A DNA stretch of 23,032 bases from JBOFCS01 sp051646185 (GTDB lineage: Bacteria > Actinomycetota > Actinomycetes > Mycobacteriales > Mycobacteriaceae): NCBI GenBank assembly GCA_051646185.1, contig JBOFCS010000174.1, positions 1 through 23,032 on the forward strand, in the 5' to 3' direction. The notes under the pieces are model-generated. The model was not told where the DNA came from, made no database searches, and was given only the letters and a program-made list of their open reading frames with translations. How positions within the stretch are numbered: the first letter of the stretch is position 1; each line of letters opens with the position of its first letter. Shown one piece after another: positions 9,805-16,920 of the stretch. A program made the position numbers and the translations under genes.

Positions 9805-10170
9805 ATGAAACTTATACGCATCGCTGCAGCACTTCTCGGAGCCGGAGTCATCGCCGGAGCCACAGCAGGAACTGCATCGGCGGATCCCTTTTACACCCCA
9901 CCAGGCTACACAACGTACGGAATTACCCTCAGCACCTCCCAGACAGCTTGGGTAGCCCAAAATGGTATTGGTAATCTTATTAGCACGCTCCCTGAAATCC
10001 CTAATTTTATCTACAGCCAGTGGCTTGGGCGGACCATACAAGCTGATGCGCAGTTCGCCTCAGAAATAGGCACCTGCATCGGTTTTGGAATTGAATTGCC
10101 TGATGATTACCTATCAGGTGCAACAAACTATGTTGTAACCTGGTGGATGCCAGAAAGGTGCGCGCCCTAA
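9805..10170 (+). CDS. Small secreted protein of unknown function
   Basis: A 121-residue protein I do not recognise. It has a textbook Sec signal peptide: KLIR at the start, a hydrophobic Ala/Gly/Leu core and a TASA-DP cleavage site, leaving a mature chain of about 95 residues beginning DPFYTPPGY. The mature part is rich in aromatic, Pro and Gly residues. It has two cysteines (Cys91 and Cys119, third from the end) that could form a disulfide closing the C-terminal part. The ATG at 9805 is chosen because AAGGA lies just upstream and the signal peptide starts there. The in-frame ATG at 9733 would add 24 residues unlike a signal peptide. It stands alone, divergent from the DUF1906 gene and convergent with a TetR gene. 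Small secreted alanine-rich-leader proteins of this kind are common in mycobacteria; nothing in the sequence assigns a role. Confidence 0.8.
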   Translation: MKLIRIAAALLGAGVIAGATAGTASADPFYTPPGYTTYGITLSTSQTAWVAQNGIGNLISTLPEIPNFIYSQWLGRTIQADAQFASEIGTCIGFGIELPDDYLSGATNYVVTWWMPERCAP

Positions 10171-10194
10171 TTCGCGACGCATCGGACTTCACCT

Positions 10195-10248
10195 AGGCTG
10201 ATAACGGGGTACTGTTCTCTCCCTAGAGCAGCACCTCGCTATCAGCCT
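10195..10248. terminator. Inverted repeat between convergent genes, possible bidirectional terminator
   Basis: AGGCTGATA (10195-10203) and TATCAGCCT (10240-10248) form a 9-bp perfect stem. The 36-nt loop contains a weaker internal pairing (CTGTTCTCT with AGAGCAG). The right arm lies over the last codons and stop of the TetR gene, so one structure could end both transcripts. There is no clear U-tract on either side, which lowers confidence. Confidence 0.45.
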
Positions 10249-10961
10249 TGCGCAGCTATCGCTAAATGTAATGGTTTATCAGGATCGATCGAAAGTCCTT
10301 GACTCTGAGTGCATCCGCTTATAACTCCCCAAATCATTGCAGTAACATTCTCGATAAAATCTTCACGACTGAGCAATCTCTCACTATCTTTTGCAGGACC
10401 AATCCACCAGTCAGTGGCTGAAGCAACACAGCCTAATATCGAATACACACCTAGCTCGACTACCGAACTGTTGATTGCGAGCTGATCTATCTCATCGGAA
10501 AAAAATTTCGCTAAACTCCGAGCAACTGCCCTCCCGTTTTCAATTGGTCGACCTGCGGCTTCGGCTTGAGCGGTAAAATGACCCCGCACAAGGAACCGGA
10601 TAACGTTTGGGTTCTCATTCACCACAGCTGCATATTTCTCGACAGATTTATGCACCAATACCAACGAGGGATCAGCCATAATATTGACCGAATCAAGAAT
10701 CGAATCCCATAGAGTATCCCGAACACGATCTGCAATTGCCATGAAAATATCCGACTTATCAGCAAAATGTCTATATAACTTGGGCTTAGCCGTTCCGAGC
10801 TCTGCTGCAATTTCTCGCAAACTAATATCTGGCCCACTTGCAGAAAGCGCACGAAGAGCCGCATCAACTATCGTTTCGCGAACCTGAAGACGATGCTCAC
10901 GCCAGCGTTCCGTCCGGGCATCTACCCGCACTGGTACGCCGTCTGTTGTTGAAAGACTCAC
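10242..10961 (-). CDS. TetR/AcrR-family regulator, coupled to the UbiB gene
   Basis: A 239-residue transcription factor. After a 25-residue extension comes a TetR DNA-binding domain: a first helix around VRETIVDAALRALS, then the helix-turn-helix at about 46-66 with the family signature ISLREIAAELG and LYRHFADKSDIF. The rest (about 90-225) would be the ligand-binding and dimerisation domain, whose ligand cannot be read from sequence. The GTG start at 10959-10961 overlaps the UbiB stop in a GTGA arrangement, so translation is probably coupled and the two share a transcript. Lying downstream of the kinase-like gene, it may act on the same promoter or on unlinked lipid genes. No operator could be identified nearby. 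Confidence 0.9.
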   Translation of the reverse strand: MSLSTTDGVPVRVDARTERWREHRLQVRETIVDAALRALSASGPDISLREIAAELGTAKPKLYRHFADKSDIFMAIADRVRDTLWDSILDSVNIMADPSLVLVHKSVEKYAAVVNENPNVIRFLVRGHFTAQAEAAGRPIENGRAVARSLAKFFSDEIDQLAINSSVVELGVYSILGCVASATDWWIGPAKDSERLLSREDFIENVTAMIWGVISGCTQSQGLSIDPDKPLHLAIAAQG

Positions 10962-12295
10962 AAGCTAAGTGTAGTTGATTTGCCTAAGCGCCAGTTTTGA
11001 TCCGCCAGTCCTTGCGCAGTAGTGGGTGCTTCACTGTAAAGATACTCGCGAGCGATACGATGCCAATTTGCACGTGCACCAAGCCTCCCAAGCATTCCGA
11101 AAGTCATAATATCTGTTCGACGTGACAATAAGTGTGCAGAAGGTAATCGTCTACTTTTAGACTCTACCGAACTACTGAAATCAAGATTCATCGCAGCACG
11201 GAATACCGCACCGGCTACAGTTGTCGATGCTTGCCTCACTTCATCCATTGCTACCAATCCCATGGCATCTAAAGCATAACGCATACATGCGTGAGGATCA
11301 GCGCTTTTATCCATATCGAAAAAACCATTGTTAGACATCAGAGTTGCCAGATCACTCGCTCTACCCTCAATTGCCGCTTGGAAGCATTTACGTTCAAAAT
11401 CAACGCTTTCCATACTGATTTTTTTGTAGAGTCCAAAATCCATAAAGGCAATACGCCCATCAGATATCCTAATGACGTTACCTGGATGCGGATCAGCTGC
11501 AAACTCACCGTAGACGTATATGGATCCCACATAAAAGCGATAAATTGTCTCCCCCATTTGGTCACGATCCTCTTGCCGCAATTTTTGCGCTATATCAAAA
11601 CTAACTCCATCAACAAACTCCGTAACCAATACCCGATCGGTGCAGTACTCCATAATAGCTTCTGGGACAAAAATATTCGGATGTCCATAAAACCACTTGG
11701 CCAAACGATGTTGGGTTTTCGCTTCCTGGCGATAATCCAACTCTTGATCCATGCTTGACTGCAATTCATCAAGAATCCCAGGGTTAACAAGCAATGGCAT
11801 GGCAGATTTCCAAAACTTAATAAACAGTCGTAGATTGCGAATATCAGCTTTAATAGCCTGATCAATTCCAGGATATTGAACTTTGACTGCAACTTTTCGG
11901 CCATCAGCAAGAACCGCCCGATAGACCTGACCAATTGACGCTGACGCAATTGGCTCCTGCTCGAAGCTGCTAAAAATATCTTTAATAGCGCCTAACTCTT
12001 CTTCAATAACTTGGGACATTTCATTAAAAGGTAATGCCGGGGCCTGATGAAAAAGAGTTGATAGTTTTTCTTGGAACTTGACACGGCTTTCCTCTGGTAC
12101 CAATCCAAGATCTAGAGAAGCAAGCATCTGCCCCAGTTTCATTGCAACACCTTTCATGGTGCTCAATGAATCAAGTAATTGCTCAGTTGCGCGGAGAGCG
12201 TTCTTGTCAATACTGAATTTTTGCCCTGCAAGAGCCATGCCAAATCGTGTACCCCGAACAATTCGCCCCGTGGGTATTTCACTAGACACAATCAT
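10958..12295 (-). CDS. UbiB/ABC1/ADCK-family atypical kinase-like protein
   Basis: A 445-residue cytosolic or membrane-associated protein of the UbiB family, whose members have a protein-kinase-like fold and are linked to isoprenoid-quinone or lipid metabolism, probably as ATPases. Visible motifs: KxGQ (MKLGQ, Lys53-Gln56), the Ala-rich loop replacing the glycine loop (ASASIGQVY, 117-125), the VAVK lysine (Lys138), QELDYRQEA (Glu185), DPHPGN (Asp268) and the DFG motif (Asp286). All key family residues are present, so it is probably active. Its C-terminus overlaps the TetR start by 4 nt. The ATG at 12295 has no strong Shine-Dalgarno sequence. Mycobacteria carry a comparable protein (Rv0647c) in a mycolate gene neighbourhood, from memory. 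No C-terminal membrane segments are evident, unlike E. coli UbiB. Confidence 0.92.
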   Translation of the reverse strand: MIVSSEIPTGRIVRGTRFGMALAGQKFSIDKNALRATEQLLDSLSTMKGVAMKLGQMLASLDLGLVPEESRVKFQEKLSTLFHQAPALPFNEMSQVIEEELGAIKDIFSSFEQEPIASASIGQVYRAVLADGRKVAVKVQYPGIDQAIKADIRNLRLFIKFWKSAMPLLVNPGILDELQSSMDQELDYRQEAKTQHRLAKWFYGHPNIFVPEAIMEYCTDRVLVTEFVDGVSFDIAQKLRQEDRDQMGETIYRFYVGSIYVYGEFAADPHPGNVIRISDGRIAFMDFGLYKKISMESVDFERKCFQAAIEGRASDLATLMSNNGFFDMDKSADPHACMRYALDAMGLVAMDEVRQASTTVAGAVFRAAMNLDFSSSVESKSRRLPSAHLLSRRTDIMTFGMLGRLGARANWHRIAREYLYSEAPTTAQGLADQNWRLGKSTTLSL

Positions 12296-12436
12296 GATTT
12301 TTCATTTTGGGTTCCCAATCTTTTTGAAAAATTTCGCTCAATCCATACCTAATTACTAGCTCATCTGAGACTACTTTCTCACTATAAATACTCAAGAAAA
12401 GAGTGAATCTTCATTAGTGACAAGGAATTAGTCGAA

Positions 12437-12862
12437 CTACATATCTTTAAGCCCTTTGAGGTAGTCCGAGTGCTGAACAAACCACTCAGATTCTTCACCA
12501 GGAGCAGGCATGATAAGGCCAGCTTCCATCGTTGATGTTGGATCTACCTCTAATAACCCAAGGAGCACCTGATGAGCAGCTTGTCCAGTGATACGACACC
12601 ATGCGGCAGAAAGTTCTGTTAGTAGCTGCTGTCTAAGTTCTTTTCCACGGCCTTGTCTCACAAATCCAGTAATGATGGAGGTTTCAGATTCAGCACCAGC
12701 AGTAAAGACCGTACCCGGTTCTTGCTCCAGGAAAACAACATTCACAAATTCCGCTGGAGCTCCAGTGACTGATACATGTATACGCGTGAATTCTTGAGCG
12801 ATTTCCTCCCGGACATGGCTTTCAACTAGACCCACACGAGCACTACATTGATAGAGTGGCAC
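12437..12862 (-). CDS. cis-CaaD-like tautomerase-superfamily enzyme
   Basis: A 141-residue tautomerase-superfamily protein. Members use an N-terminal proline freed by Met removal. A reading from the upstream GTG at 12874 would bury that proline at position 6. The GTG at 12860-12862 is immediately followed by CCA (Pro) and has GAGGA at 12868-12872, 5 nt away, so I take it as the true start. Numbered from Pro1 and aligned from memory to cis-3-chloroacrylic acid dehalogenase: His28 matches, the RxGR pair is Arg68/Arg71 (Arg70/73 in cis-CaaD), and Glu112 corresponds to Glu114. The active-site Tyr103 position appears to be Gly101. The family signature PGxExEWF is near the end. Dehalogenation is therefore doubtful; tautomerisation or hydration of an unsaturated acid is more likely. 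It follows the TetR gene by 66 bp, probably in one transcript. Confidence 0.85.
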   Translation of the reverse strand: MPLYQCSARVGLVESHVREEIAQEFTRIHVSVTGAPAEFVNVVFLEQEPGTVFTAGAESETSIITGFVRQGRGKELRQQLLTELSAAWCRITGQAAHQVLLGLLEVDPTSTMEAGLIMPAPGEESEWFVQHSDYLKGLKDM

Positions 12863-12867
12863 TACTG

Positions 12868-12872
12868 TCCTC
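12868..12872 (-). promoter_or_regulatory. Ribosome-binding site that decides the tautomerase start
   Basis: GAGGA on the minus strand, 5 nt before the GTG at 12862. It supports a start that places catalytic proline directly after the initiator Met. Confidence 0.75.
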
Positions 12873-12928
12873 ACTGTTGCAGGAAATATCTTTGACTGGA
12901 AATTTTATGCGTAGCATACATACTGAAA

Positions 12929-13477
12929 CTAGCCGACTCGCTTAAAATTATTTTCCAAAGCCTGATAGATTGCGTTCTTCTGCATGGCGGTAAAAGGATG
13001 CACGAGAAGACCTTCGATAGTAAAAATCCAAATCTTTACCCATGCTTCAGTCTCAGCGGTTGATCCGCCAGCTTCGAGCAGTTCAAGTCGTAGCACTGCT
13101 TCACTCCTTGCATGAAACATATTGTGCCAATCATTGATCGACTCTGATACATGCACTCTCGCATGGACTGTACTTACCAATTTAGCTAGTTGTTCAAGGC
13201 GTTCGACAAACCATGCCGTACGAGCTGCCAAGCCACGGGGAGAAATCGTGCGGTACTCTCGCATTGAATCACCTACCACTTTGTTAAGCACGGCGATAAG
13301 TACGTCATCCTTGTCTCGAAAATACCAGTAGATAGTATTCGCAGCGACTCCCGCAGTTGCTGCAATCTGTCCCATACTTGTCGCTTCATAGCCATCGTCA
13401 ATAAATAATTTACTGGCAGCGGCCACGATCTCAGCGTGCTTTTCTTCGCGATCCTGCGGACGTTTATTTCGAGGCAT
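12929..13477 (-). CDS. TetR/AcrR-family regulator, divergent from the monooxygenase
   Basis: A 182-residue TetR-family repressor candidate. Its N-terminal DNA-binding domain has the first helix around HAEIVAAASKLFIDDGYEATS and the helix-turn-helix MGQIAATAGVAANTIYWYFRDKDDVL (about 35-60), with the classic TIYWYF core. The C-terminal ligand domain includes an aromatic-rich stretch (WVKIWIFTIEGLLVHPF) that could line a hydrophobic pocket. It starts at ATG 13477 with AGGAC just upstream. The gene faces away from the flavin monooxygenase gene across a spacer with a perfect palindrome (13533-13595), the arrangement expected of an autoregulated local repressor. The tautomerase gene follows on the same strand. 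The ligand is probably the monooxygenase substrate or product, by analogy only. Confidence 0.93.
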   Translation of the reverse strand: MPRNKRPQDREEKHAEIVAAASKLFIDDGYEATSMGQIAATAGVAANTIYWYFRDKDDVLIAVLNKVVGDSMREYRTISPRGLAARTAWFVERLEQLAKLVSTVHARVHVSESINDWHNMFHARSEAVLRLELLEAGGSTAETEAWVKIWIFTIEGLLVHPFTAMQKNAIYQALENNFKRVG

Positions 13478-13543
13478 GTTGTCCTAACGCTTAACGGATT
13501 TTCCCAACTTATCTTGTATGACAATCAAAAACCAGTTACTCTC

Positions 13544-13571
13544 ATTTTAGATTGTCTTGAATGGCATTCAA
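13544..13571 (-). promoter_or_regulatory. Putative mirrored promoter for the TetR-tautomerase transcript
   Basis: Because the region is a palindrome, the same TTGAAT (13566-13571) and TAAAAT (13544-13549) pair with 16-nt spacing occurs on the minus strand. The -35 elements of the two directions are only 3 bp apart at the dyad centre, so one bound repressor would block both. Confidence 0.5.
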
Positions 13572-13584
13572 GACAATCTAAAAT
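13557..13584 (+). promoter_or_regulatory. Putative promoter for the monooxygenase-hydrolase operon
   Basis: TTGAAT (13557-13562) and TAAAAT (13579-13584) are separated by 16 nt, close to the sigma-70-type consensus. The predicted start near 13591 would give a leader of about 100 nt. That leader contains a 12-bp palindrome (GCTATCGATAGC, 13619-13630) within a longer weak pairing (13609-13614 with 13651-13656). Confidence 0.5.
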
Positions 13585-13691
13585 GAGAGTAACTGAACCA
13601 AGCTACCGAGGGCTAAGCGCTATCGATAGCCGACATACAGCAGTAGCTACAGCCCTGAACAGCAAGTATTCACCGTAACAAAAGGAACGCT

Positions 13692-15233
13692 ATGACAAAG
13701 AAGCACGCACCGTACAACCCGTTAATATCCAACAAAAAAGGCATAGACCACGAGATCGCCATTGTTGGCGGTGGGTTCTCTGGAATCGGCACAGCTATCG
13801 CGCTTGATCAAGCCGGTTTTGACGACTTTGTCATCCTCGAAGAAGGCAATGGAGTTGGCGGTGCCTGGCATTGGAATACTTACCCCGGTGTTGGTGTAGA
13901 TATTCCATCCTTCAGCTATCAGTTCACATTCCGCCAACGCAACGATTGGTCTCGAGTATATGCCCCTGGCTCAGAATTAAAAGCATATGCTGACGACTGC
14001 GTTAACGAGTACGGGCTCAGTGACCGTATTCGATTAAATGCAAAGGTAACAGGAGCAAAATTTGATGAAACCAAAAACCTTTGGCAGCTTCAGATCAGTG
14101 ATGGCAACGTCCTCTTAGTGCGGCATATAATTGGCGCTACTGGGGTCCTGACTCAGCCAAAAAATCCCGATATTCAGGGGGTGCAAAACTTTAAAGGAAC
14201 CACCATTCACACAGCCCGCTGGAATCACACTATAGATCTGGGAGGAAAACGAGTTGCAGTAATTGGCACTGGAGCTTCAGCAGTACAAGTAATCCCTTCA
14301 ATAGCAGCCGAAGTGAAACAACTTACAGTATTTCAGCGAACACCCATCTGGTGCCTCCCGAAGCCCGATGCCAAGATTTCACAGCGATGGCAGTCCGCTC
14401 TCCATACCGTACCGGGACTACGAATGGCCATACGTGCGTTAAGTCAAGTATTCGTCGAAGTAGGAATAACCTCAGCACATTTCGCGAGTGTCCTGCCCTT
14501 TACTCAGCTTGGCGAATCAGCAGGTCGCGCAGCTCTCAAACGCCAGGTTAACGATCCAATTGTTCGCGAGAAACTGACTCCAAGTTATGGTTTGGGTTGT
14601 AAGCGACCCAGTTTTTCTAATCAATATCTGCGAGCTTTTAACCGGGAAAATGTCCATCTGGAGACAACTTCCATAGCCGAAATCACTGAAACTGGGGTCA
14701 CCACAACCACCGGACAACACTATGAAGTCGATATTCTCATTCTGGCCACCGGATTTAAGGTGTTTGAAACTGGCAATATGCCACCATTCCCAGTTCACGG
14801 GGTAGGTGCCGTGGAGCTTGGGCAGTGGTGGGAAGAAAACCGTTACCAATCTTACGAAGGAGTTAGTGTCCCCGGGTTTCCCAACTTTTTTACCATTCTT
14901 GGGCCTTACGGTTACAACGGGGCATCATACTTCACGCTAATCGAAAATCAAGCTCGACATATTGTGCGATGCTTAACCAAAGCACGTGACACCGAGGCAA
15001 CCAGAATTGAAGTAACACCTAACGCAAATGAACGCTACTTTGCGTCGATGCTAAGCCGCCGTCCACGTCAGATCTTTTTTCAAGGCACCTGCAATGGAGC
15101 TAACAGCTATTACTTTGATAAGCACGGTGATGTACCGCTTCGCCCATCACCAACTCTTGAGGTTGCATGGCGTAGTGCCCGATTCAACCTTGCCGACTAC
15201 GCATTCACCTCTACTGACACTAAGACGGCCTAA
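13692..15233 (+). CDS. Flavin-dependent monooxygenase, Baeyer-Villiger type
   Basis: A 513-residue FAD/NADPH enzyme of the class B flavoprotein monooxygenases. Visible are the FAD-binding dinucleotide fold (GGGFSGIG, 26-33), the conserved GGxWxWNxYPG stretch (56-66), a second dinucleotide fold for NADPH (GTGASAV, 192-198), and the ATGF motif near residue 355. The Baeyer-Villiger fingerprint FxGxxxHxxxW(P/D) is present as FKGTTIHTARWN (167-178), but ends in Asn instead of Pro or Asp. The length is normal. Such enzymes insert oxygen beside a carbonyl, turning a ketone into an ester or lactone; the substrate cannot be read. The ATG at 13692 has AAGGAA upstream. It leads an operon with an alpha/beta hydrolase 45 bp downstream, which could cleave the ester product, and is probably repressed by the divergent TetR protein. 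Confidence 0.92.
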   Translation: MTKKHAPYNPLISNKKGIDHEIAIVGGGFSGIGTAIALDQAGFDDFVILEEGNGVGGAWHWNTYPGVGVDIPSFSYQFTFRQRNDWSRVYAPGSELKAYADDCVNEYGLSDRIRLNAKVTGAKFDETKNLWQLQISDGNVLLVRHIIGATGVLTQPKNPDIQGVQNFKGTTIHTARWNHTIDLGGKRVAVIGTGASAVQVIPSIAAEVKQLTVFQRTPIWCLPKPDAKISQRWQSALHTVPGLRMAIRALSQVFVEVGITSAHFASVLPFTQLGESAGRAALKRQVNDPIVREKLTPSYGLGCKRPSFSNQYLRAFNRENVHLETTSIAEITETGVTTTTGQHYEVDILILATGFKVFETGNMPPFPVHGVGAVELGQWWEENRYQSYEGVSVPGFPNFFTILGPYGYNGASYFTLIENQARHIVRCLTKARDTEATRIEVTPNANERYFASMLSRRPRQIFFQGTCNGANSYYFDKHGDVPLRPSPTLEVAWRSARFNLADYAFTSTDTKTA

Positions 15234-15278
15234 GGGTCGAATGTTATTTAACAACAACAAGATTACACGGAGAATACG

Positions 15279-16223
15279 TTGACATCTACGCTAGACGATC
15301 AAAATGTTGCACCACACACAATCAAATCCACTTTCACCTCACAGGGTCACCAGTGCGCCGCCACCCTATACCTCCCCCCCAATAGCGATAGTCAGATGCC
15401 CGCCATCTTACTTGTCCAAGGATGGGGTGGGGTACAAGATGCACTAACACCGCCTTTTTGCGATGCATTTCTTCACGCTGGTTTTGCTGTCATGACATTT
15501 GATTATCAAAGCTGGGGAAATAGCCAAGGGCTTCCCCGTAATAACATTAACCCCTGGAGCCAGATTAAAACCGTCGACAATGCCCTCGCTCACCTTAAAT
15601 CACAGCCAAATGTAGATGCCAAAAAAATCGTTCTTTGGGGATCTTCATTCGGCGGAGGGCATGTAGTCAACGTTGCCGCACAACACCCAGAACTTCTTGG
15701 TACGATCGCGCAAGTTCCAATGCTCGATGGGCTTAAAGCAGTGAAAGCTGTTCCATTTATTAGACTTTTACGTTTCTTCATCTACGGTGTTGGGGATTTC
15801 CTCAAACCTGGTGCACCAATCTACGTTCCCATCGTTGGACTTCCAGGAAAGTTCTCTTCCATGGATCGTGATGGTGCGCATGACATGCTAATCCGAGCAG
15901 TGCAGGAAGCTAATTTTCGCCCTGACCGCATGCCTTACGATAATCGGGTAACCGCAAAGTCTTTACTAACAATTGCGCTGTATCGGTCGTTAAAGGCGCT
16001 GAAAAACATTAGCGTCCCAACACTCATCATTGGTGCCACAAGAGATACCGTCGCCCCATTCATTGAATCTAAAATCCATCGAATTAATAATCCAAGAATT
16101 AGAATTCGAACAATAGAATCAAATCATTTCGAACCGTACTTTGACGATGCCTTTCAGCAAAATATCAAGCACCAGTTGAAGTTCCTGAAAGAACTCACTC
16201 ACATCCCTGACCCTTCACCATAA
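15279..16223 (+). CDS. Alpha/beta hydrolase, probable esterase/lactonase
   Basis: A 314-residue cytosolic alpha/beta-hydrolase-fold protein. The nucleophile elbow is GSSFG (Ser123); the acid is probably Asp256 (GATRDTVAP) and the base His283 (SNHFEP), in the canonical order. The strand-loop LLVQGWGG (44-51) probably holds the oxyanion hole, and FDYQSWGNSQG resembles the dienelactone hydrolase/X-Pro-peptidase-like group. No signal peptide. The start is TTG at 15279, supported by GGAG 6 nt upstream; no closer ATG gives the N-terminal strands. Only 45 bp separate it from the monooxygenase gene. A shared transcript and sequential chemistry (ketone to ester, ester to acid plus alcohol) are likely but inferred. 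Transcription probably ends at the inverted repeat 16242-16283. Confidence 0.9.
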   Translation: MTSTLDDQNVAPHTIKSTFTSQGHQCAATLYLPPNSDSQMPAILLVQGWGGVQDALTPPFCDAFLHAGFAVMTFDYQSWGNSQGLPRNNINPWSQIKTVDNALAHLKSQPNVDAKKIVLWGSSFGGGHVVNVAAQHPELLGTIAQVPMLDGLKAVKAVPFIRLLRFFIYGVGDFLKPGAPIYVPIVGLPGKFSSMDRDGAHDMLIRAVQEANFRPDRMPYDNRVTAKSLLTIALYRSLKALKNISVPTLIIGATRDTVAPFIESKIHRINNPRIRIRTIESNHFEPYFDDAFQQNIKHQLKFLKELTHIPDPSP

Positions 16224-16241
16224 CCGCAATAAGCAAGTGCC

Positions 16242-16283
16242 GCCGAGTGCAGCGAAGTTAAGACCTACTTCACGGCACTCGGC
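16242..16283. terminator. Inverted repeat between convergent operons, probable bidirectional terminator
   Basis: GCCGAGTGC (16242-16250) pairs with GCACTCGGC (16275-16283), nine GC-rich pairs. An inner GAAGT/ACTTC stem (16254-16258 with 16267-16271) lies inside. It separates the plus-strand hydrolase end from the minus-strand mce operon end and overlaps the last codons of the Mce-associated gene. No strong U-tract is seen. Confidence 0.6.
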
Positions 16284-16888
16284 ACCAACGAATTATCTGC
16301 AGGGCTATCTTTGGGTTCCTCAGTGGTTTCCGTTGGTCCAATATCTAAAATTTGCCACTTCCCAGCAAATTCCCTAACACTGATCTTCAATACAGCTGTA
16401 ATGTTACGAAGTTCTGGTTGTTGCAAATTTTTGGTCTTCTGATTAACAGTTACAAGCACTTGATGCACATCAGTAGATGACTCTAACGCCTCAGTAGAAA
16501 TAACCTTTCCCGTTGAGACTACCTGGGCTTGGCTCATGATACCCTTCAAGAGCGGTGCTGCGCTCAGATATTTAGCTCTTAATTCTTCCGAAACACCTTC
16601 TTGCACAGAAGAAATAAATTCATCTACCAGTGCGTAATCATAAGTGAGTGACTTTAAAGCATAGTCGCTGGCTAATCTTCTGATCTCATTCTCTCTTGCA
16701 AAATTCGACTCTGAAGAATCTAGTTTCTTTGACACATCACGATACTTAAGCGCTCCAATTCCTAGCAGGATGGTGGTTATCGCAAGCATAAAAGAAATAA
16801 ACGGAATCAGTAGGGATTTTCTACCACGAGTGGTACTTTCAGCATTATTTACTAGAGTATCATCGGTAATCTGCGAATTATTTTTCAT
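16265..16888 (-). CDS. Mce-associated membrane protein (Mas/Mam-like)
   Basis: A 207-residue predicted single-pass membrane protein: short charged cytoplasmic N-terminus, one membrane helix at about residues 26-46, then an external domain. The segment after the helix (ALKSLTYDYALVDEFI) and the C-terminal strand-rich part ending KWQILDIGPTE resemble Mce-associated proteins, which have an NTF2-like domain and are encoded after mceF in mycolata. In M. tuberculosis, related proteins help stabilise Mce complexes. The ATG at 16888 has the best ribosome-binding site in the region (GGAGGAG, 5 nt away), 32 bp after the mceF stop. The C-terminus ends in a Glu/Pro/Asp/Ser-rich tail. As the last gene it shares its final codons with the terminator stem. 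Confidence 0.82.
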   Translation of the reverse strand: MKNNSQITDDTLVNNAESTTRGRKSLLIPFISFMLAITTILLGIGALKYRDVSKKLDSSESNFARENEIRRLASDYALKSLTYDYALVDEFISSVQEGVSEELRAKYLSAAPLLKGIMSQAQVVSTGKVISTEALESSTDVHQVLVTVNQKTKNLQQPELRNITAVLKISVREFAGKWQILDIGPTETTEEPKDSPADNSLVPSAVK

Positions 16889-16920
16889 AGTATCTCCTCC
16901 AATGGGATTTGTTAAATTTT

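Larger units (their letters stand above)
13533..13595. promoter_or_regulatory. 31-bp-arm perfect palindrome, divergent promoter/operator region
   Basis: Arms 13533-13563 and 13565-13595 are exact reverse complements around a single central base (13564). It lies between the divergent TetR and monooxygenase genes, 56 bp from the first and 97 bp from the second start. Promoter-like hexamers occur in mirror image inside it. A further GACAATC, the same heptamer found in the arms, lies just outside at 13520-13526. The likely role is operator for the adjacent TetR protein, controlling both directions at once. The repeat is much longer than the 15-30 bp typical of TetR operators. Confidence 0.75.

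Noticed and set aside
11291..11758. Plus-strand 155-codon frame opposite the UbiB gene
   Set aside because: Complementary to conserved UbiB motifs such as DPHPGN and DFG; no independent support.
12906..12918. TATGC-GTA-GCATA small inverted repeat between TetR and tautomerase genes
   Set aside because: Five-bp arms are too short to call a terminator or operator without further evidence.
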